From Caenorhabditis elegans (taxonomy: Eukaryota; Nematoda; Chromadorea; Rhabditida; Rhabditidae), in contig NC_003282.8 in NCBI RefSeq assembly GCF_000002985.6, positions 2,976,001 through 3,040,000 of the forward strand: a DNA stretch of 64,000 nt, read 5' to 3'. This document shows, one piece after another, positions 11,598 through 23,700 of this stretch. Position 1 is the stretch's first letter. Every line of letters starts with the position of its first letter. Made by a program: the position numbers and the translations under genes. The notes beneath the pieces are model-generated. The model was not told the origin of the DNA. It was given only the letters and a program-made list of their open reading frames with translations, and did not search any database.

Positions 11598-14500
11598 CTA
11601 CCTTGTCACCATTTTGTGATCCGAATTCTCGTCGTCACCACCGATTCCGGCGGTCGCTGCCGTCACTGATCCTCTCTTCTTTTTCGTGGCGCCTGCAAAC
11701 TCGTCGTCGACCGTCTTAGTGTTCTTGCGTCGAGCTGCTGCGGAGCGAGTCTTCTTGGCAACAGCTGTAGTGTCGGTTGCTAGTTCCGGAGTTGCAGTTT
11801 CGCTTCGGTTTGTACCCTGAAGTAATACCTTTATTAATTTTTGTTATCTTTTTTCAAAGCTTGACTACTCAAAATGTGCTGAAACAAACGAATTCTTCTC
11901 GAAAAATTTTTCAGAAAATTTAATGGCGGTTCAAAGTTTCAAAAAAATTACTTGTTTTTGCTAAAATGTGCCCAAATGCACAAATTTTTTTAATGGCGGT
12001 AGTATAAAAAGTTCAACAAAAAATCCTCGTTTTAGCTAAAATCTCCAATTTTTGCCAACTTTTCCGGGTTGGCAATAAGATTTTATATAATTAGATCATT
12101 CTTTATTGCATATTTCGATCGTTTATCTCATAATATTTTATTGATTTAGGTATATTTAAAACACTATATTTTGGGTACCTATCGGCTTTAAATGTACCTA
12201 CATCAATGTATTAATATGAGATAAATTACCAAAATATTCAATAATATCAAATCCAATTCCCAGAACGGAAAAGTTGAAAAAATTGAAGGTTTTAGCTGAA
12301 ATTAGGGTTTTTTTTTGGAATTTTGACACCCAGAAATCCAGTCCTCAGATATACCTCACTGGAAGCTGCATCATCTTCTCTCTCAGCTTGATCCGCTTGT
12401 TGAACTTCAATTTTCTCAGTCTCCTCATTCGTTTCATCTTCATCCTCAGTCTTTTTCTCATGATCATCTTTCTGAAATTTGAAAATTTCAAATTTTTAGG
12501 TGTTCTTTTTAATCAAAATGCTAATTTCCCAAAACTCACATCTTCAACAGGTCCCCCCACCTCTTGCCCTCCGTCTTGAGACTCCTTCCTCTTTGTCGAT
12601 TTATTAGTCGCCGTAGTCCCTGGAGCCTTACAAGGCCTTCCTCGCTTCGGAATCTTCACAGCCGACTTATCATCCAACGACGACTCGGTGCTCATTCCAC
12701 CACCAATTGCTCCAATTTCCTCAAAAACTTGTCCACCACCACCACCAAGATCTGATGTTACTGATGATGCTACAGGTGCTGCTGGAGTCGTCGGAGTCAT
12801 TCCATAATCTTTTGAGCTATTCGAATGATCATCCAGATTCAACAGTGTCGTCTCAGTGCTTCCGCCGTATTCTCCACCATTCGCATTGTAGGATGAAGTC
12901 GACGATTTATCATCTGTCGATTGGCGGAGCAGTGTATTCGAATAGGATCTTCGTGGAGAGTACTCGGCAATCGTCATTCCGGCTGTTCCGGCGCCCAGCG
13001 ATTTTTCGTCTTCAAATACCGTCGACAACTTCGACAGGAGCTCTTCTCGTTCGGCACGTTCCGATGGCTGAAATGTGCACAAAATTTCGAAAAAAATTCG
13101 TTAATTTCTTTAAAAATGCTGCCGACAAACCGTAAGATTGACAAGATTTTTATCGGTGCATCTAGTGAAGACCTCCTCATCCACAGCCATATCAATACAT
13201 TTTCGAACGGTTGCCAGCGAGATGCCCATTATTTGGGAAGTCCATTGATCCGGCTTGGAAAATGGTGAATTGACAAGAGGATGACGAGCAGGAAGCCTGA
13301 AAATATATGTTTATTTAATATATACCGTATTTCTTCTATTAATATATTGGCTGCAATACTACTATTTTTCGATGGTCTTCCCGCATGCAATACTATTAGG
13401 GAGTGCAAGTCTAATAGGGAGTGCCACTACTATTTTTCAGAACATTTTTATGTGTTGGGGCTTACTAGATTCTACTTGCAAAAAACTCAAATTTTATTTG
13501 GAAGTATAGAAAATTTGATTGAAATTGCAACAAAAAGGTACGATAACTTCAATCTCTAAAAATTTTGTTATAAACTGTTGCAAAATAGGCAAAAAATGTT
13601 ATTAAAATTTTAAAATTAGTAAGGAGGGTTTGCAACAAAAAAAAGTAGGTGCAAGACTATTAGGGAGTGCAACACTAATGTGTGCAAGTCTAAAAGGGAG
13701 GCCATACTAATAGAAAATATATACGGTATTCCATCCGTTTTTATATTAAATATTTTTGAAATCAACTTATTTATTTTCAGTTTTTTTACAAAATGGTCGG
13801 TTGCACCATGTTTTTTTCGAAATTAGTGTCAAAATATAGATAATAACTTGTTTCATCTAAAAATATAACATCCATATCAGCTGAAATATTTGAGAAAATG
13901 CTCGAAAATGGCCGGAAAATAGCCAATAGAAATCTCTAACTTTCAAGCCATTTCTGATCATTTCTTCAAATGTTTCAGTTCTAGTAAATGTTACTTTTTT
14001 TTAGATAAATTCAGTAGATTTTATATATTTTGACACCAATTTTTAATTGGAAAACATGGTACTAGATAGATCCACACCTGAACTAGTATATTATTCCTCT
14101 TAAATCAACTGAGTATTTTGGGAAGTTCCACAAAATGGTCGATTGCATCATGTTTTTCCATTTAAAAATTAGTATCAAAAAATAGAAAAACGGCTTTATT
14201 CTTCTAAAAAAATTACATTTATTTCAGCTTTAAAATTTGAGAAAATGCTCAAACTATATGAAAACTGAAAATTTCGGCAAAAATCCCGATTTCAACAATT
14301 TTTGAGCATATTCCAAAATGTTAACTGTCATTTTCAGATAAATCAAATCGACTTGATATTTTTGACCTTAAATGAAAAAAATTTTGGAAAAACATGGTGC
14401 AATCGACCATTTTGTAGAATTGCCGAAATAAATTATTCCTCTCTCATTCCCGCCAACACCCAATTCATATCTTATTCATCATCATCATCGCCGCTGAAAA

Positions 14501-17488
14501 CCCCCGGTGAAGCATTTGCTGCCGCCGAAGACGACGACGTTGACGACGTCTTCTCGACAATGATGATGAGCCATTGGGGATTGACGAGTGAGAGAGAGAG
14601 AGAGGGAGATAGTGTCTGAGTGGTAACGGAGACGCAGTCAGGTAGGTAGGGGGTCACTGAAACCAATCGGGGGAGAGGCGCCGCCAAGAGAACGCAACGG
14701 GCGAGGAGGGTGCGTGCGCTTGCCGGGCAAGACGTTGAAGGCCAACGGACCGACCGACCGACCGACCGACCGACGACGACAAATGCAGCTCGTTTGCGCC
14801 GCTCTGTGCTCACGGAGCACACTCACTCTTGCATGTATACAGCCTCGGCGCTCAAGCGAAATGGCTGTCACAAGACTACAAGCTGACCTACTTCATCAGT
14901 ACTCTGATGCGGAAACACGGAAACCTAACTGGGGACTCTTTTTTGGTCATCAGAGAGTTATGAGTCGAATGACATATTTTCTGGAAAGCTAATACAATGA
15001 ACATATCGAATTCAAAATAAGTGTTCATATTGCCCAAATTGATGTGTTAAGACAATTTTTTTTCAACTCCGAATGCGTATGCCGTTGTTTTTGAAGCTTC
15101 ATATCTCTCTCGACGGACTTTAAAGATACAAGAAAATAGTCAACTGACAAAATGTTAAGAACAATACGAAAATCATTATATTAAAATATAATTCCATTTG
15201 ATGTGTTACGTACTCATGTAGTTATAAGCACTTAAAATGTTACAGGAGTACGTAACATGTCACATGGAATTATATTTTAATATAATGATTTTCGTATTGT
15301 TCTTAACGTTTTGTCAGTTGACTATTTTCTTGTATCTTTGAAGTCTGTCGAGATATGAAGCTTCAAAAACAACGACATTTTGGCTTATGGAGTTATTCAA
15401 GTAATGTAGCAAAATGTATTTAAATACATTTGTGACGTCACAAATGTATTTAAATACATGTTTTTATTTACTTGAATACAGGTGTGACGTAGCTTTTCTA
15501 CACTTTCTAATTTTCCGACACTACTTGAATAACCCCATAACCCCATTAATATACGCACTCGGAGTTTTGAAAAAAATTGTCTTAACATCAATTTGGGCAA
15601 CATTTTATTTTGAATTCGATATGTTCATTGTATTAGTTTTCCAAAAATATATCATTCGACACATAACTCTCGGGTGACCAAAAAAGAGTCCCTAGTTAGG
15701 TTTCCGTGTTTCCGCATCAGAGTACTGATGAAGTAGGCCAGCTTGTCTTGTGACAGCCATTGCCATAGTAAGCACGCAGATAATATAAGTCAATGATGAG
15801 AAATAATACTTACCGTTTAATAAATTCCCGATGGAAATGACAAACACGAGAAATGAGCATTCTCGATTGCTCACAAAGATGCGGGCGGCACGGTTTTCGA
15901 CCGGCATCCTTCTTCGCCTTCGATTGAACAACGTCGAGCAGTGGGAAGTCTGCCATATCGGGAAACACTGAACCATCAACATCTTCATTGCTATTACTGC
16001 TATAGCGTGGCGAGCTCAAATCGTTGTGCTTCTTTCGGCGATGTGCAGCACCGCCACCACCATTCGTCAACGATCCCTCGTTCGAGTTTCTTGGCTTCGA
16101 AAAATTGAACATTGGCGCCGAACCATTCGAGGTTGGTGGTGGAGCAGGGATCTGTGGGGTACCGTAGCTCATGGATGGTGGAGTTCCTAGAAATAATTCA
16201 ATATTGTATTTTTTTTTTTTGATAATATTTCGAATAAACCTGTCAATGGTGATTGCGTATTATAATATGGTTGTTGTTGCTGTTGTCCATGCATTCCGGG
16301 GGACATCATAGGCGCCTGTGGTTGCATATGATGATGTTGTGGTGGAACAGGAGGTTGGTAATAGGGATTCGATGTAGGAACAACTCCCGGTGGTCCATTC
16401 TGGTGCATTACCGGTGGGCCTGGTGGGGCGTAGAGAGAAGGTCCACGTTGTTGATAAGGATTTGACATTTGTCCGTACGGCTGATTCCTGAAAAATCGAG
16501 CTTTTTGATAATTGAAAATTATATTCTTTTCTTTAAATAAAATATGATCTATATCACTCAACTTTGCGCCGAAAATACGGTACCCGGCCTCGACAAGAGG
16601 AGTGCACCTTAAAAGAGTACTGTAACTTCAAATTTTTGTTACTGTGTAATATTCACAAATGTTTGTTTTTTTTTCCATTCCATTTTTTCCACTTTTCGAG
16701 AAATTCTTAATTAATAGTATGCGAAAAACAATGTTTTACACCAATGCTTCGAATTATTTATTTCAAATATATGAAAAAATTGAACTATATATATATATTT
16801 TACGATTCATTTTGTGAGCCAATTTTCAAAAAACTTTTAGACTTCAAAAAAAAATGGTGGAGGTCCCAAGAAATGATGCGGAAAATGTATAAAATTCAGC
16901 ATTTTTTAAATGTCTAAAACGGATTCAAGGCTTCGGAAAAAGATGTAACAACACACAGATATAATTTTTAGGGATTCATGTTCAAACACAAAAAAATCAG
17001 GAATTTCTTGAAATTTTTTTTCGATAACATTAATAATTACTGTAATCGCTGTATTTTTTCCAAAACTTTCTGTAGATTCCCAACTCTCTCCTTACATTTC
17101 CCCTCTTCACTCGCTTGATGCTTTCCATCACAAGACCCCCAATGGACATATATTGCCCCTCCATCCTTTCTACTCGTCGTCGTCAGCAGCAGGGCCCCGC
17201 GGGCACTTCAGACGCGGTAAAGCATAGAGTCCCTATCGAAACAAGCAGCAGCAGCAGCAGCAGCAGTGAGAGCGCCGGGGAATAGTAGAACACGAAGAGA
17301 GGCTTCATTCGCTTCTCTTTTTCTCAGCTTCTCGCTGGCTCTATCATACCACTGATACTTCTCTCATTCCCCCCCCCCCCTCCCCCCGTGTCGGGGTCCC
17401 TCCGTCCGTCCACAACCACACATTTGCTTCAGCAGCCACCCATTCAGTCATGCATCGTCCCCTCTGCGCCTCTCTACACTATTTCCGG

Positions 17489-17521
<33 letters not shown>

Positions 17522-17652
17522 ACTGCGTCTCTCATCACTCTTCAGAATCTATGGGGCGCGCGACGACGACGACGGCGTCGAGACGGCAGTTTCCCGTGTT
17601 TCTACATGGTATTTAGAGATGGGTGGTTCACACACACACACGTATACACATG

Positions 17653-17683
<31 letters not shown>

Positions 17684-19147
17684 TTGATTCAATTAGTAGA
17701 GGACAGAAGCTAACACACAAGAGAGTGTGAATGACGCTAAACGGAATTAGCGAATGGGTGACATGGGGCAGCAGCAACAACAGCGATGGGTTACTGTCAG
17801 GGACTTGAAATTTTTCACGTCGTCTCAGAATGTCCCATTTCGTTGTGATCTACAAAAAATGCGGGAGAAGAGACGCTCAACAATTAATTTAGCATGGTTA
17901 AGAACGTGTAGACGTCACATATTTTGGGCAAAAAAATCCCGCATTTTTTGTAGATCAAACAGTGATGGGACAGTCTGGCACCACGTGATTTCTTGGAATT
18001 TGGAAAAATTCGTTATTTTGTCGAGAAATAGTGTATATTTCTTAAATATTTAGTGTCATTCCATAGCCAAATATATAAAGTTGCACTTTGCCGCGGATAT
18101 CTAGAACTTGAAATATTTCATCTAGAATATCTCCTGCGGACAGTTACCACCGATTATTCCTGATAGTCGTCTAAATTATCTCTAGGCAGTGGAAAGTTTT
18201 TGAAAAATTGCAAAATTGATCAGCATTTCAACAAATTATCGGTACTTCACGTGGAGTCAGAAAGTCACGTGGTACCATGCTGTCCCATCACGGTATGATC
18301 TACAAAAAATGCGGGAATTTTTAACCATACGAAATTCTTAACCATACGAAATCAGTTGAGAACTCTGCGTCTCTGCCCACCCGCATTTTTTGTAGTAGAC
18401 CTGCGTAGATCAAGCCGAAATGAGGCATTCTGACGTCACGTGAAAAGTCCCATTTCGCTTTGATCTTCAAAAAATGCGGGAGGTGAGACGCAGAGTTCTC
18501 AACTGATTCCGTATGGATTAAGAACGTGCAGACGTCACATATTTTGGGCGAAATATTCCTGCATTTTTTGTAGATCAAACCGCAATGAGACAGCCTGACA
18601 TCACGTGGTACTTACGACCTAGCTGAAATAGTATTTATCGAAAGTATAAAATATTTATATTTAAAATTTGAAAAAATGGGGAGGGAGGCGGCTATAGGTG
18701 CATTTTTTCATATTTATAATTCTTGAATTACACGTGGTGTCACGCTGTCCCACTATAATTTGATCTACAAAAAATGCGGGATTTTTTGCCCTGAAAAATG
18801 TGACGTCAGCACGTTCTTAACAATGCAAAACAACAATAAATCAGTGTCTCTTCTCCCGCATTTTTTGTAGATCTATAGAGCAACCCGAACTGGGACATTC
18901 TGGCACACATGTTCAGTTCAATATTCTCAATCCCCCAGAAAAACCTTCCCACCACTTCATATATATATATATATATATATCGTACTCCGTAGTTAGCATT
19001 GAGGCCAACAAGTATAGTCGATCGAAAACCGAAACAAGTTTTGCGTGTGAGTGTGAGAGAGAGCGGGGCGCGCGCGCACACGCAGAAGGATCCAATAATC
19101 GCTTGGTTCCGACAGCAGAAACGACGACGACGACGGCGGGGGGATCA

Positions 19148-19182
<35 letters not shown>

Positions 19183-20041
19183 ACACAACCAAATGCCATA
19201 ATAATGATTTGGGGGTGCTAGATCCCGCTGCCGTTATAGTGTCACTCACCATGAAGATGTTGGCGACGAGCTGTGCGTCTGTTGACTATCCAAATTCATA
19301 ATCTGTCGAGTTTCTTCCTCGTGTGGGCGCATTCCCATTCCATAGGGCTGAAAATTGAATCGGTTATCTTAGCTTTTTTTTTATAATTAAATTAAATTGT
19401 AACCTGAGCAAAATTCGGAGGCGGTGTGCTCCGCGCAAGGTGCTGCTGAGCCGGTGGCTGGTAGAACTGCATCGTCTTCAACGTGTGCAGATGTTGATTG
19501 GCGAGCGGCGGTGCTGCTGGTGGTGTTGGATGATTCCCGTTGAAAGTGACAATGAATGGGTGTGGTGGATACTCTGGAAAAGACTGTGTGTGAAGAATAT
19601 ATAACGATATATAATGTTTTAAGAGAGAAAGTCTATTTTAAGAAAAATTATGGATGAATTTTCAGAAAAAAAAATTGCAATGATCCGGAGCTTTTAGGCT
19701 CCTAAAGTCTTAGAAAGCACATGGTGTAAGAATGCCTCATGCCAGCTTGATCTACGTAGATCTACAAAAAATGCGGGAGAAAGGCCACAACCTTTTCAAC
19801 TAATTTCGCATGGTTAAGAACGTGATGACATCAAATTTTTTTGCGCGAAAAATTCCCGCATTTTTTGTAGATCAAACCGTAATGGGACTGTCTGGCACCA
19901 AGTAGATGTCAAAAGGAACTGTGTTGGCTTGAATCACACAACAACGAGAAAGACGAAGAAAGACGAATCTTCTAAGAAAGCAACGGAAATGTACTGCTAG
20001 GCGAAGGGTGCCATCTTCGCCTCCATCTCATCACATGACGA

Positions 20042-20081
<40 letters not shown>

Positions 20082-20729
20082 CGAGACGAGTGTATGTGAT
20101 GGGTGTGTGTGTGTGCATGTGCGTGTGTTCTTGAGGAAGAGTCCCGGGGTCTGAAAGGCGTCTGCGGGGAGCGAGCGGCGCCGCCACCGCGGTTTCTTCT
20201 TGGATCGGCGACGAAGAAGTGCATGGGAAAATAGTATGACGAATGTCGGAAACGCAGAAAAAGGGTCGCATACGATTTGGGAATATGAATATATATGGTT
20301 GTGAAGATCGGAGAGAACATCGGAGAGAGCAGAGAGCAGCAACCATGGAAATGTAGCCAGGCAAGAGATGATCCGGAGCTTTTAGGCTCCTAAAGTCTTA
20401 GAAAGCACATGGTGTAAGAATGCCTCATGCCAGCTTGATCTACGTAGATCTACAAAAAATGCGGGAGAAAGGCCACAACCTTTTCAACTAATTTCGCATG
20501 GTTAAGAACGTGATGACATCAAATTTTTTTGCGCGAAAAATTCCCGCATTTTTTGTAGATCAAACCGTAATGGGACTGTCTGGCACCAAGTAGATGTCAA
20601 AAGGAACTGTGTTGGCTTGAATCACACAACAACGAGAAAGACGAAGAAAGACGAATCTTCTAAGAAAGCAACGGAAATGTACTGCTAGGCGAAGGGTGCC
20701 ATCTTCGCCTCCATCTCATCACATGACGA

Positions 20730-20769
<40 letters not shown>

Positions 20770-23700
20770 CGAGACGAGTGTATGTGATGGGTGTGTGTGT
20801 GTGCATGTGCGTGTGTTCTTGAGGAAGAGTCCCGGGGTCTGAAAGGCGTCTGCGGGGAGCGAGCGGCGCCGCCACCGCGGTTTCTTCTTGGATCGGCGAC
20901 GAAGAAGTGCATGGGAAAATAGTATGACGAATGTCGGAAACGCAGAAAAAGGGTCGCATACGATTTGGGAATATGAATATATATGGTTGTGAAGATCGGA
21001 GAGAACATCGGAGAGAGCAGAGAGCAGCAACCATGGAAATGTAGCCAGGCAAGTGGTGTCAGGCTGTCCCATCACGGTTTGACCTACAAAAAATGCGGGA
21101 ATTTTTTCCCCAGAAAATGTGACGTCAGCACGTTCTTAACCATGCGAAATCAGTTGAAAACTCTGCGTCTCTACTCCCGCATTTTTTGTAGATCTAGGTA
21201 GATCAAACCGAAATGGGACAGTCTGAGACCACGTGGCCAGGATGTATACAAAACAATGGAAACAGTCTAATCCGCTATGAAAATGAAGTGCTAAGCGAAG
21301 GCATCTAAAGTCATAAATGAAGTTTAAGACAAAACGATACTCCACTCGGAACGTTAGCAGGATACAGAGCTTCCCTTCGGAATACTTTACATCTGACTGC
21401 TTGCTGCATGTGTGTTCTTAATAGAACACGCTGCTGCAAAGAGATGCAGAGAGAAATGGGAAATGATGCTGTGCTCGGACGGGCGTGAGCTTGACAACAC
21501 GCATGATGATTGGAAAGAGTCGGTCGGACGGAAGGGAGTGAGGCATAGGGGGGGGGGGGGGGGGAAGGGAATGGACTGACAAAGCAAATGATGGGCCCCG
21601 GGATCCGGGTGGCAGGGGGGGGGGATGATGGGAATGGCGAAGACGACGGAGAAAATGTAATGGATGGCAATATAGACTTCATCTGATCCTTTACGTATAA
21701 TTAGCTAGGCATCGTCATCACAAACGATACAAGCTGTCAGAAGTTGCACGTGATGTTAGGCTGACCCATCACGGTTTGATCTACAAAAAATTCGGAATTT
21801 TTTTGGCCAAAAGGGTGTGACGTCAGCATGTTCTTAGAGAACTCTCAACTCCCGCATTTTGTGTAGATCTACGTAGATCAAATGGGAGACTCTGACACCA
21901 CGTCAAGTTATCAAACTAGGATGTATGCCTAAAGTTGAACTTCGGTCTTATCCGTATAACTCCATTTCTAGGTTACAGGAACTTCGGAGTTGATCTAGGC
22001 ATGGAGTTTAACGAATAAGAATCAATTTTAAGCATCCTAGTTTGATAACTGATGGCTTCCAAATTAGCTTTTATCAATGAATTCGTAATGACGATGCCTC
22101 ACTAATTAAGTAAAAAGAGGGAAAAACTGAGTCAAGCACGTGGTGTCAGAGTGTCTCATTTAGGCTTGATCTACGCAGATCTACGAAAAAAAGCGGGAGA
22201 AGAGACACAGAGTTCTCAACTAATTTCGCATGGTTAGAAACGTGCTGACGTCACATTTTTTTGGGGAAAAAATTCCCGCATTTTTTGTAGATCAAACCGA
22301 AATGAGACACTTTGACACCACGTGGTCAAGTAGTAAAATCCAAATTTTACAAATAGATCAAGGGCAAGCATGGAAAGCAAACTGCTCCCGGCAGGCATAG
22401 AAATTGACACCAAACCAATAAAGGGATATATAGTGTCAATGTCTATACCGCCTCGATTTGATACGATTGTGTAGCGCTAGTCTTGAAGCCAATGTAGCCT
22501 CGTTGTTGTGTCTGAATGGCGGGAGATCTGTCCATCATCCCTCAGTTCCGAAGCTACCAGTAAAACCACGGGACTTGGGGGCCTGAACTGAATGGTGGGG
22601 ATAGGGTATTGTGGGAGTTAGGGAGGAAAATAGAGAGTTGGAGAGACACAGAGAAAGCGAAAAGTGGAAAGAAAGGCAGTGAAAACGAGGGAAAGCAGAG
22701 GCGGCGGCGGCGGCGGCGACACAACGACGAAGACGACAACGACGACGACGACAACGAGTGCGGCGGCGGCGGTGGCCTCCGGGGGGCGAAATAGACAGGC
22801 TGAGTGGTGTGGTGGGGCACATACGAGAAAGGAGAGAGTCCCCTCGTTTTCCCCCCACTCTTTCCATTTTCGATGACTAGTCATGGGCGGCGCGCGCGCG
22901 GCAACGGGAAAGTGGCGACGACGACGACGAAGACCAACCAACCCGACGATGGCAATGAACGGAATGGGGAGAAGAGGGCGACCAACCGGGAGGGGTCAAA
23001 TCGATACGTCCTGAGAAGAAAAAGAAGAAGAAGAAGAAGCAGTAGTAGTAGTAGAAGACGTCGGGGGGACCCTCAAGCTGTTGAGAAGCCGCTGCCGCCG
23101 CCCCGTTGGCAAAGCTACGGTTACCGGGAATCGAAACCGGCGGCGATGAGGAGGAGGAGGAGGAGGCGCAGGTGAGCAGACGGTTGACGCCGGCGGAAAT
23201 AAATTGTTTTTGTTCGAATGTACCGTTTGGACGGTTTGGGGTTGTGGTGGTGGTGGTGGTCGGCCCGCCGTTGTGTGATAGCATGTGTAGTTGGGAATAT
23301 ATATATATATATGATGATGATGACAGATGGATGGATGGATGGAGGGGACACACGGACGGACGAAACAACATTTGTAAATAAACAAAGACGGCAGAAGAAA
23401 CACGACGACGAGTTGTCGAAATTCTCACTGAGAATTGCAGCTGGTGTGCATCGATATGAATCGAGAAGATTCGAGTAAATATCATATCATTTACTATATA
23501 TAAAGCGCTTATTCTGTGTGTCCATAGTTTGTAGTCTATGTAGTCTTTGTAGTCTGTGAAGTTTTGGCTTCTGTGGGGATAGTGAGTTGGGGTTAGTGTA
23601 GGGATATAGTCGGGGTACTGTAGTGGTACAATAGTGGTACGGTAGGAATACTGTAGGGTTACGGTAGTTTCAGAAAAATTGTTTTTCAGCTCCAGAAGTC

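Noticed and set aside
19972..21075. Two identical 130-codon minus frames
   Set aside because: They read through a (TG)n microsatellite in the 686-bp tandem duplication. The identity reflects the DNA duplication, not gene paralogy.
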